Below are positions 12,714 to 21,961 of a stretch of 38,443 nt of DNA, in pieces. A model generated the notes under the pieces. It saw nothing but the letters and a program-made list of their open reading frames with translations, was not told where the DNA came from and searched no databases. The stretch is from positions 7,942 to 46,384 of the forward strand of contig JAHBMJ010000512.1 in the NCBI GenBank assembly GCA_018398765.1. The letters are read 5' to 3'. The translations under genes and the position numbers were made by a program. Within the stretch, counting starts at the first letter, position 1. The number at the start of each line of letters is the position of its first letter. The stretch comes from Chromera velia. Taxonomy: Eukaryota; Sar; Chromeraceae.

Positions 12714-13147
12714 CTAATCTCTACCCTGCATGCATGATCGGTCGCGAACCTGCATGCATGAAGCTCGGATAATTTGTCACACTTGCCTTCGCGCGCGCGA
12801 ATGCGCGCGAACAAACATATTAATAGTTGCATGTAACAGCATATGCATGCAGTTGAACTTAATTGATGAGGCCGGCCGGGTTAATTAACAGGTAAATACA
12901 TATACGTACGTAAACAAGGCTTTTCGATCGAGGACTTCATGATATATGTTAGTGATCAGCACGCACGCACACGCTTGCGCAGTGAACGGCGCCAAAACAG
13001 ACCGATCTTTGATTGAATCCGTCGAGAAATCTCCGATGAGCGGATGAGCCAATTCTTCGATCTATCAGAAGTCAAGACGGAACCCCACCCAAGCTCTGCA
13101 GCTATATATTCTTGACTCTTGCTTCAACTTCCATTTCCAACGGGAAA
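12714..13147. promoter_or_regulatory. Probable divergent promoter with TGCATGC boxes
   Basis: This gap separates a - strand gene from a + strand gene. TGCATGC occurs at 12705-12711 (inside the first visible exon of the - strand gene), 12727-12733, 12751-12757 and 12844-12850. There is also a CG-rich palindrome near 12791-12812 (TTCGCGCGCG...CGCGCGAA). TGCATGC is a known ApiAP2 target in apicomplexans, and a link here is inference. The first exon of the - strand gene may also be inside. Confidence 0.35.
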
Positions 13148-16100
13148 ATGCAGCCCAACGGCAGCCCTGAGAGTGGCCTCTTTGATAGAGAGCCAAGCCA
13201 GAATCAGACGCCGATGGAGTCTCTGTACAGGGGATACACCCGCTTGCCCTTGCCAGGCTCGACCGTCTACGTTCCTGCAAAGTACCCTGAGAGCGTTTTT
13301 GGTCGGTCGGTCGGTCGGTTGGGTAGCTGGGGGACTCATATCTGCTTTCAGCCTCTTTCGGCTTTCTTCTGCTCTCATATATAATTGGCCGTCTGTGTTT
13401 CTTTCTGAATACTGGATTATTTTTCCCCACAAGGTTTTCTTTGCTTTTCTATCCCACTTTGATCACCTGCACGTGTCTGTCCCTGTCTCAGTGCCCAACG
13501 ATTTGAAAGAGAAGCTAAGGCTCGTGGAATTGTCAGTGTGCCTGCCTATCTTCACTGATAGCTCGCTCAGTGAAGACGACACCGCAGTCTTCTTTGCGTG
13601 AATCTTCTTCCTATGCATGCGGCGGGTGCGTGAGTGAGTACATGTAAAAAGAAGGTAGCATTTCAGCACAAATAACAGAAAATCTCAAAGGCCAAGCGAG
13701 TAATAATAAAACGAACGCCATACCATCCGATGGCTGGTTGTGGTCAACTCAAGAGTCGACAAAAAAGAATGCCGTGTATTCATTGCATGCATACACAATT
13801 ACATACATACATACATACATACATACGTATATACATACACACATACATGCATACGTACAGGGTCGACCTACCGCACCGTCAACAAACAGTGTGCGGAAAT
13901 TTCGATCGACAATCGGAGACAGAGAGACAATTTCCTCACTCGAGTCAGTCAGTCTATGTGTTTACTTTCATACAGAAAAAAAAAAAATAAAACGACAATC
14001 GGAGACAGAGAGACAATTTCCTCACTCGAGTCAGTCAGTCAGTCAGTCAGCAGGAGAGAATGAAGACGCTGTTGGCAGATGCTGATCGAAGTGTATGTAT
14101 GCATATGCATACACACAGAAAGAGAAATGAAAGAAAAGAATTCGACTTACAAAGGAAAGCATCTTGAAAACTAAGGAAAGAAAAAATGAAAACAAGATTC
14201 TAAAACGTCCCTTGCGTGGCCCTCCATCTGTCTCCTTCTTCTTCATTTTCTTTTTCTTCTTCCCATTATTCCTATGTTTCTTCTTCTTCCTCTTCTGTTT
14301 CCCTCTTTCTCTCTCTCTCTCTCTGCGCGCGCGCGCGCGTGTGTGTGTGTGTGAGAGAGAGAGAGCAAGAGCAGTCATGTGTGTGCGCATTCAAGCTTTC
14401 TGCCCCTTCTACCGCTTCCGATGCGTTCAATGAATCTCCTCCCTTGATTCGATGCATTCAGACGGGCCAGCTGACGGGCCTCCCGGACAAGGGCTACCTG
14501 CCTCCAGAGGGACCGGCCACATCCTCCACCACGGCTGCCCACATGGGCGGGAGGCTGAACGTGGCTCTGGGGTACAGTACCAACGGGCTCGTGGACGGCC
14601 CCGCAACAAGAGAGGAGCCCAAGCCAACCGTGATGGCAGCAACGAGAAGTCAGTCAGTCACTCAGTCAGGGAGGGAGTGAGTGGAGGAGAGGAGCAACGT
14701 GGAAGGAAGGCTTGAGAAAAGTGAGAGAGAGAATTCTGCGGAAAAGTCCCTCCCTGCTGAAGTGCTTCAAGAGTCTTACTCTCTCTCTCCTTTCCTTTCG
14801 TTTCTTTCTCTTTTCCGAATTCTCCCCCCTTTTCCTCTCTCTCTCTGTCTGCCTCAATGCATGCAGAGCGCTATCCCTCCTCTGGGGCCCTTGGTGGCTC
14901 CGGCACTGTCGGTGGCTTCACGGGAGGAGGGGGGGGGACAGGGGGCCTCCAGGAAAGGACATCATCTCATCATCGGGGTTTCTCTGGGGGGTCTGTGGGA
15001 GGGGGGGGGGCGGAATTGGTTCCGGGACTGCATATGGATGGGCTTGTGGGGGGAACCGTCACGGGGGGCAGTGGGACTGGAGTTGGAGGTGGAGGTGGGG
15101 GGGTTCTCGGGGGGACTGGCACTGGTTGCACTGCTGGCACGGGGAAGACTGAGACAACCACGAAGAGATTTCCCAAAAAAAGCGCCAAGTTCTTCACGGA
15201 GTCTGTCATCGGGAAAATGCAAATGAAAGGTCACTGAAGGACAGCCTGACTGACTGACTGGCTTAACTTGCTTAGCTTGTTGGAGGCAGAAGGACATGGG
15301 ATTTGATGAAGGCGAGAGGAGAAAAGGGAGGAGGAAGAAAAACGATGTGGGAAGGAGACAACCTGGTACCAAAAAGGAAGAGAATGCACGAGAGTGTAAA
15401 TGACCGGCCAGGGGGGTCGAGTAGTGCTCATCACCCAGATTTGCCGATTGCCAGACAGTCAAAATCGACATCTCGCACGCTCTCTCTCTCTCTCACTTTC
15501 TTTCTATTTTGCGCCCTTTCGTTCTTTCGTTCGTCCATTCATTCTTTGTTTCTTTGCTTCTTTCTTTCTTTGCTTCTTGCTTTCTTCGTTCGTTCGTGTT
15601 TTCGTTCATTAGTTCGTTCTTCCCCGTCTCTTGTTTTGCATACGAATTCCCATGTATTGCTTAACTTCTGTCTCTCCTTAAGACATTCAAAGCTTTCGAT
15701 CCCGACGGAGAAATTCGTCACATTGTTGTTGGCATCTTTTGTATTCGCACCGCCCTGTCCCTGCAGGTGCACAGGCAGAGTGCGAGTCTGCCCTGACTAC
15801 GAAAGGGATGACCACAATCACAGACGTGTACAGAGTGCCTGCAGTGCCTGGTGGGTAGGGTATGGATTCTTTTTTTTACGGAACTCTTTTTCCATACAGA
15901 AAATGAATCCATACAGACGTTTACAGAGTGCCTGCAGTGCCTGGTGGGTAGGGTATGGATTCTTTTTTTTACAGAACTCTTTTTCCATACAGAAAATGAA
16001 TCCATACAGACGTTTACAGAGTGCCTGCAGTGCCTGGTTGGTAGGGTATGGATTCTTTTTTTTACAGAACTCTTTTTCCATACAGAAAATGAATCCATAC

Positions 16101-18118
16101 AGACGTTTACAGAGTGCCTGCAGTGCCTGCTGGGTAGGGAGGGAGCTATGCCAAATAGCTCGAGAGAGGAAAAGACATCGGCTCCTTTCCTGTACGTTTC
16201 TGTCTCCGTCTTCCTTCTCCTTCGATCGATCCGCATGTCTAGCTGACGTACTCTTTGTCTGTCTTGGAGAATATTTGCCCTTGCAAATACACTCGTGAAT
16301 CAAAAAGTCTCTCCCTCAAGAATACTCTCTCTCAATCGGAGTCGATCCTTTTTTTTTTTTTTTGCCTTTCTGCAGGTTACGCAGGGTATGTACCTGGCAA
16401 GTTGCCTGAAAACGTAGTTGGTTAGTCCTCCTGTTTTTGTTTTTTGCTTCCTTCCTTCCTTCCCTCCTTCCTTCCTTCCTTCCTTCCTTCCTTCCCTTCA
16501 TCCTTCTTTCCTGGCTGGCTTCCTTCCTTCCTCTTTCCTTATTTTTCTGTTTCTCAATTTACCAGTCTGACGTCTGTCTAAGTTTTCTCTCCGGCCTTTG
16601 TTCCTTTCCATTTCGCTTCCCCTTCCTACCGCTCGACTAACCTTCTACTTTCCCGAGTACCAAGTGCATTGGCAACAAGAAACCCCGCAAGCGGGACAAA
16701 CAAATGTATGAAATTTTCATTCGAATAAGCAACGCAAGTAATCGATTGACTGCCCATCAATTCCTGCCTGCCAAATTGGCTCCTTCCTCCCTTTCTGCCT
16801 TTCTTCCTTCTTTCAGGCGCTGCATTTCGACGGGCAAACGAGCAGGCCCACGAGCAGCTGAGGAGGAATAGGGACGCACAGACACGACTGCCGAACTCGG
16901 GGGGGAAGTTTGAGACCCAAAGGGTGACAGGAACGAAGTACAATTTGACGACACTCAGAGGGACCTCAATGAATGCATCGTCGGGTTCGTGCGCATTCTG
17001 TTTTTTCTTCGTTTTCTTTTCTCTGCTCTCTACTCTCTTTTCTGCTCTCCTCTTCTCTTTCAGTTTTTCTCTCTTTTGTCTTCTCTCTTTTCTGAGTGCC
17101 TGCTCAATCGTCTGTCCCTGCCTGCTTCCGTGCGTGTGTGTGTGTTTGGGGGGGGGGGNNNNNGGGGGTGGGGGGGGTGTCCTCGTCTGTGTCTGAATGT
17201 CCGTTCGTGTCTGTGAATGTGCTCGAGCGCCTCGGCCTGTGTATGCATCCTTCCATTCAATGAGAGCACACGGTTGACGAAATCAATCTTCTCAGAAGAG
17301 TCGGAAACAATTAAACGAAATGGAAACAAACGAGAAGTCGATCGTCGCTTTTTTTTCCTTCTTTCTCTCGACGTTCTGAATGATTCCCTCCTTCCTTCTT
17401 TCCTTCCTTCCTTCTTTGCAGATGGGGTGGTTGGACAGGTCCACGACTACGCACGCCGGAACATTCCTGGCTACTGTGGCTTCATGCCCTCAAAGAAGGC
17501 AGAGACGGTTTTCGGTCAGTCACAGAGAGAGGGAGAATTAAGTGGAACGGCTGCTTTGCGTATCCTGTCAATGAATGTTTGAATTGATCCTTTTGCCATG
17601 CCGCGGAAATTGTTCAAGAAGCTGGAGGATTCGGCCTTGAGGGTGCAACTGAAAAAGCGAGAGACCAAGGTTTTCTTTAGAAGAACGAGTCGAGTCGCAC
17701 TGTGTGAATTGAAAAGCAAAGATCCCTTGATGACGTGCGAAAGAGTCCTTTTGCTTTCTCTAATAAAATTCGCGCAGGCGCGCCGTATACAAGCGAACAG
17801 GAAAATACCATAAAGGACAAAGAAATGCATACGCTTGTTTCAAAGCCTACAGCAAAGCTTCATTTTCTGAGCGGATTTTCTAGTTCTTGTAAGTCCATCG
17901 CGACAGAGAGCGGACGGTCGAGTGACACTCCTGCGAGCTTGCCTGTGAGCCACTTCAGTCTCGAAATCCTTCATTCCACACATGCGCCTTTCCCGTTACC
18001 TGTAGGTGCTGGTCATGCAAAGGCAAACCGCGTCTGCGCGAATGCCCACGAGAATAATGTGATCCGATTTTCAGAATCGGGCACCCGACTTGTCACTGGA
18101 GGATTCCGGAGGAACTAG
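13148..18118 (+). CDS. Nine-exon gene for a protein with three (V/I)PGYxG(Y/F)VPxK-type motifs
   Basis: Exons 13148-13305, 13492-13531, 14462-14648, 14867-15229, 15767-15850, 16376-16420, 16817-16984, 17422-17514 and 18006-18118 total 1251 bases, an exact frame of 416 residues ending in TAG. The start is the first ATG after the promoter gap. Three motif copies stand out: LPGSTVYVPAKYPESVFG, VPGYAGYVPGKLPENVVG and IPGYCGFMPSKKAETVFG. Each is followed by a basic helix-like stretch (AQRFEREAKARG, AAFRRANEQAHEQLRR, AGHAKANRVCANAHEN). Introns cut at the same place after the motif, in phase 1 for copies 2 and 3. The fourth exon is a long Gly-rich linker ending in a Lys-rich segment. The motif recalls short VPGY/VPG repeats of ciliary microtubule inner proteins, but that link is a guess. 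The first donor is ambiguous: 13302 with a second-exon donor at 13536 also keeps frame, but the chosen pair matches the motif pattern better. Confidence 0.8.
13907..14040. repeat. Exact 48-bp direct repeat in an intron
   Basis: Positions 13907-13954 and 13993-14040 are identical and start CGACAATCGGAGACAGAG. They are separated by 38 bases that include an A run. Both end in a gtcagtc repeat like the donors of this gene. They lie in the second intron of the VPGK-motif gene. Confidence 0.85.
15822..16138 (+). repeat. 93-bp tandem array that copies an exon end, its 5' splice site and a foldback element
   Basis: A 38-base unit (15822-15859), spanning the last 29 exon bases and the donor CTG|GTGGGTAGG, recurs at 15915-15952, 16008-16045 and 16101-16138. 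Between the copies lie three 55-base foldback elements (15860-15914, 15953-16007, 16046-16100) that start GTATGGATTC and end GAATCCATAC. The donor is GTGGGT in the first two copies, GTTGGT in the third and CTGGGT (destroyed) in the fourth. The copied part keeps a possible acceptor (TGCCTGCAG) six bases before the donor. Confidence 0.9.
17159..17163. other. Assembly gap (five N) inside a poly-G tract
   Basis: Five N bases sit inside an intron of the VPGK-motif gene, between runs of G (17148-17158 and from 17164). The true length of the tract is unknown. No exon is affected. Confidence 0.95.
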
Positions 18119-18559
18119 AAGGAAGGAACTTGACTTTCGAATTAAGAAAACTCGTTTCTGGGTGCACAGTATAAAAAAAGAAAAAAATAACGATAGTAGC
18201 TGGCTGGATGTTTCACACCATGCAATTTATCATTTGATTTGTCTGCATATAAATATGTGCCGCCCGGGAGCTTAGCGCTCCAACTGGGGTTAGGCATCCT
18301 CTAACTAACTAACTAACTATGATTTTGGAATAAATAATTTAGCATATTAAAAGTAATTGCATATAGAGAATTCATTTAAGTAACGTACATTTCATGCACG
18401 ATTTTTCATATTCTTTCTTAAAAATTAGTTGGTCCATTACCGTCCATAATAAATGTCTCCAGCTTTGTTATAGACCCAGCTAGGGACCCGGGCTAGCTGC
18501 AGTGTATCTAGCAGTGCAAAAAATAATTAATATGTTGTCAAACGACTTATTCGATCAAT

Positions 18560-18731
18560 TATGGAGGTCTGACGCTCTCTCCCTCACTGGAGAGGATCGA
18601 GTGAAACCCTACTAGTTACCCTAGGCGCTAGCCCTAGGCGAAACCACATCGGTGCAAGCCGATACCTGGTAGTGGACCGCGGAGATTCCCGGAACATAAA
18701 ATCCCATCTTATCCTAATCAATCAATCAATG
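18560..18731 (+). mobile_element. Short retroelement tail (SINE or LINE 3' end), copy 1
   Basis: The end of this segment carries GGTGCAAGCCGA...AGTGGACCGCGG...AACATAAA and a tail of ATCCTAAT/CAAT repeats. The same order of blocks is found at 21497-21565. The boundaries on the left are not clear, and no coding frame is present. The flanking 18119-19073 is otherwise AT-rich without a gene. Confidence 0.5.
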
Positions 18732-19073
18732 ATTCAATATTTAAAAATGGGCTAGAAAATGGGAAAAAAATGTATTCTTAAATAGTTTACTAGTACTAGT
18801 CTAGTAGAAGTCATTCATGTCAAAGTGTTTGTTGTATATGTATGTGAGTGGAAACCTACTAGTAGTAGCCTATTTAATATCTAGCTAGTTTTCTCCATGG
18901 AAATATAGTTATTAGGGTGACTCCAGTAGTGACTTACATTTTTTTATATAACGTAATGCGTTGTTGTTAACGAGGACAACGAGGACAATGAGGAACAGAA
19001 CCGACACAGAAGTTCGTTCCTCTTATTTCGGGGAAAAACGGCTCCGATTCAGCCGCGAACGAAAGTATTCATT

Positions 19074-20777
19074 TTGAAGCAGCCATCTCCTTTTTCCTTT
19101 TCGTTGCCCGTTCGAAGTAGCGCACAAGTCGGATGTCTGGTACAAAAATTGTGGGTCAGGCATATGCAGGCAGCGATTAGACTGTTGTCATCTTTTCTGG
19201 CCGTTCCGCTGATAGACTCGCTGTATTATGCTGTTCAAGTAAAGACGTCCATAGAGCAGTTTCTGCAAGACCTGAGACAGTTTTGTCAATGTCAGATTCC
19301 TCCTTCCTCTGACTGTTCACCAAACGCCCCCCCTGCACCAGTAGGCATCTATGACAGATTGGTGACAGACAAAAAGAAGACGCGAAGGTCTGCAAGGTAC
19401 TTAAAGACACAGTTCCAGAAAAAGTTTGGGTGGGGAGATGGTAGCCAAAATGGAAGAGGCTTTGGTACGACGACGTCGTTCCAAAATGCCTCCACTTAGA
19501 AACTGTCTGCCCCCATCTGCTCGCAACATCTGAAGAAAGCCTGTACCTCCCCAAATGCCCTCGCATCCCCTCAGGATGAGCAGAATTCCGGAACTGATGC
19601 TTGCGCCCGCGACAGTCACTCCCTGTCTCATCATGAAGAGTCACCATCTTCACATCTACAAGCGCCTTCCACCTTTGCCCAAGCATTTTCACCTCCCTGC
19701 CTACAAGCAGAAGCGCCTCCCACCTCTGCACAAGCCTCCTTACCTCCTAGCCCCACCTCCCTGCCTGCAAGCAGAAGCGCCTCCCACCTCAGAGTCTGTA
19801 CAAGCCTTCCCACCTCCCTGCCTGCAAGCCTCCCACCTATGCACAAGCCTCCCCACCTCCCTGCCTGTAAGTAGAAGCGCCTTCCACCTCTGTACAAGCC
19901 TCCCCACCTCCTTGCCTGCAAGTAGAAGTGCCTCCCACCTCTGCACAAGCCTCCCCACCTCCCTGCCTGCAAGCAGAAGCGACTCCCACCTCAGAGTCTG
20001 CATAAAGCTTAGCCTCTCCACCTCCCTGCATGTAAGCAAAAGCGCCTCCCACCTATGTACAAGCCTCCCCACCTCCCTGCGTGCAAGCAGAAACGCCTCC
20101 CACCTCTGCATAAGCCTCCCCACCTCCCTGCCTGCAAGCAGAAGTGCCTCCTACCTCTGCACAACCCTCCCCACCTCCCTGCCTGCAAGTAGAAGCGCCT
20201 TCCACCTCTGCACAAGCCTCCCCACCTCCCTGCGTGCAAGCAGAAACGCCTTCCAACTCCGTATAATCGTCTTCACCTCCCTGCTTGCAAGCCAAAAGTC
20301 TCAGACAACAAAGTGGCTAGACAGGTGAGCCTCCGACAGATTGCTACGCATGCTTGGAGATGCTGAACGTGATGGAGAAAAATAAGGGAGCAGGTTGGTT
20401 GCAGTACGGTGGAGAAGGATTTGAGGCGTTTGAATGTTTCTTGTTTCATCTCATTTGGCTGAGAAAGATGAAGAGGGACAGAGCGCTTAATCATCTCAAG
20501 CTGGAAAAAATAGGGCACCCAGTGATAGAGCGTTTTCTGAAGATTCTCCTGTCTAGCTGCTCCAGAGAAAGAAGCAAGACGCGCCCTTGCTAAGGGTGCT
20601 AAAGAGTCGCATCGAGGAACTTCGGATTTCTTCACCCTTGTTTCTGGCTTGGAGATGGCCAGCAGAATCCCACAAGGAATCAAGGAACTCGCGGCAGAGA
20701 TCCATTCCCACTACTGTTCACAAGATACCTCCAACCACCCCCCTTTCTGCACTTGCGAGACTATTACAGTGGAGTAG
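19074..20777 (+). pseudogene. Degenerate coding region with a tandem-repeat domain, function unknown
   Basis: Protein-like sequence runs on the + strand but not in one open frame. The first part (19074-19496, with QVKTSIEQFLQDLRQFCQCQ and RRSARYLKTQFQKKFGWG) continues in frame past a TAG at 19497 into an Ala/Pro/Ser/Gln-rich segment (PSTFAQAFSPPCLQAEAPP). A 51-bp minisatellite follows. Downstream are two more protein-like blocks in different frames: MEKNKGAGWLQYGGEGFEAF...IGHPVIERFLKIL and ESHRGTSDFFTLVSGLEMAS, ending near 20777. No family is recognised. It could be the first ORF of a retroelement, since retroelement tails lie on both sides, or a decayed host gene. Missed introns cannot be excluded. 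Confidence 0.4.
19660..20290. repeat. 51-bp coding-type minisatellite, about eleven units
   Basis: The unit reads roughly CCTCCCCACCTCCCTGCCTG, then CAAGCAGAAGCGCCTCCCAC, then CTCTGCACAAG. It is 51 bases, which is 17 codons, and open in all three + strand frames (for example PPHLPACKQKRLPPLHK). Some units are longer (with AGAGTCTGTA) or shorter, so the frame changes along the array. The matching - strand frames (GREVGRLVQRWEALLLA) are shadows. Confidence 0.85.
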
Positions 20778-20949
20778 TATGTCCCGCCTGTTTGTTGGCC
20801 TAACCGTGCCTCAGACTGTTATTACGTCTGTCTATCTGTCTCTCTTTCTGTCAGTCTTTCTCTTAATTTGTCGGTCAGTTTCTATAAGATCGAAACGATA
20901 TGGCTCCGGCTATCTCCGGCCAGCGGTGTGCCAGTGGTGTTTATCTCTT

Positions 20950-21033
20950 GGTCTGTCTTTGTTTTTGTTCTTCTTTTGCCTGCTCTTAAAGTTTGTCTGT
21001 CTCTGTTTTTGTTCTTCTTTTGCCTGCTTTAAA
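20950..21033. repeat. Small tandem duplication
   Basis: Two neighbouring copies of about 40 bases share GTTTTTGTTCTTCTTTTGCC followed by TGCT(C)TTAAAG. The rest of 20778-21396 holds no recognisable gene. Confidence 0.7.
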
Positions 21034-21396
21034 GAGAAGGAAATTCGTAATGAAAGAAAGCTAATGAACCTGTCTGCTTGAGCAAACTGTACGTTCAGAG
21101 CTCCGGGACGGCTTTTATGTGCTTTGAGTCTCTCCGCTGCCTACTGCTGTGCGTCCACTTTTAATGAAATCCCTGAAAAAAAAAAATGATACAATCAATC
21201 GTTTACAGTCATTCTTTCTTTCAATCTGACATTGAAAATTGAAAAGCTATGAAGTCTGATTGATGTTATCCCAGCAAACGCGTCGACGACGGTCGAGTCT
21301 TTCCTTCTTGGCCTGCTTTTGGCTCTAATGGTTTGATCAATCCGGTTTTCCTCATTGGTTTTTCTCATTGGTTCAAAGACGGTATCGGGAATGAAA

Positions 21397-21565
21397 AGAC
21401 CTCGATCCTAGGCATGAGAGGTTAGCCTACAACGCTCGATCTGTATGCAACAGCCTGCAGGTTTTGAGGTATCTACCTCCAGAGCGCCCTCTCAACGGTG
21501 CAAGTCGAGGCCCGGCAGTGGACCGCGGGGTAACCTAAAACATAAATCCTAATCCTAATCCTATG
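21397..21565 (+). mobile_element. Short retroelement tail (SINE or LINE 3' end), copy 2
   Basis: GGTGCAAGTCGAGGCCCGGC, AGTGGACCGCGG and AACATAAATCC followed by three (A)ATCCT units match the end of the segment at 18560-18731. The tail ends CCTATG, as does the LINE at 24676. The left boundary is a guess. Positions 21566-21961 are AT-rich with no gene seen. Confidence 0.5.
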
Positions 21566-21961
21566 TATATAAATTATTTAGTACAAAACAGCGCTAGTGC
21601 TCTAGGGCACCACTAAATCACTTATCACTTATAACTTAAATTGGTACTTATGGAGCTATATATTACCCATAGCCGACTAATTTAATTAAGTAAATACCCA
21701 ACTAAAACTATAATATTATGAAGATGATAAGGCAACTTAACCCGGCTGGCAGCCGCCATCATATGACTATACTATTATACAGTAAATTGTCAATAATCAC
21801 TAGAATAATCATAAATAATCATCACCTGTTGATGAAGAGCAGTCTGTGACAGAAAGTCAGAAAAGGTAGTAAAAGCGAGAGTGACTAACTTATGCAAGAC
21901 TTTTGAGGCTCTCACAAAGGCACGAGAATGGAAGATAAGAACAGACAGTGTAAGAGACTGA

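Noticed and set aside
15682-15766. An EF-hand-like exon TFKAFDPDGEIRHIVVG on the + strand
   Set aside because: It does not join in phase with the exons on either side and lacks a full calcium loop; the exon at 15767 joins without it.
17598-17813. Lys/Arg-rich + strand frame in the last intron of the VPGK-motif gene
   Set aside because: No splice sites give matching phases, and the exons at 17422-17514 and 18006-18118 join without it.
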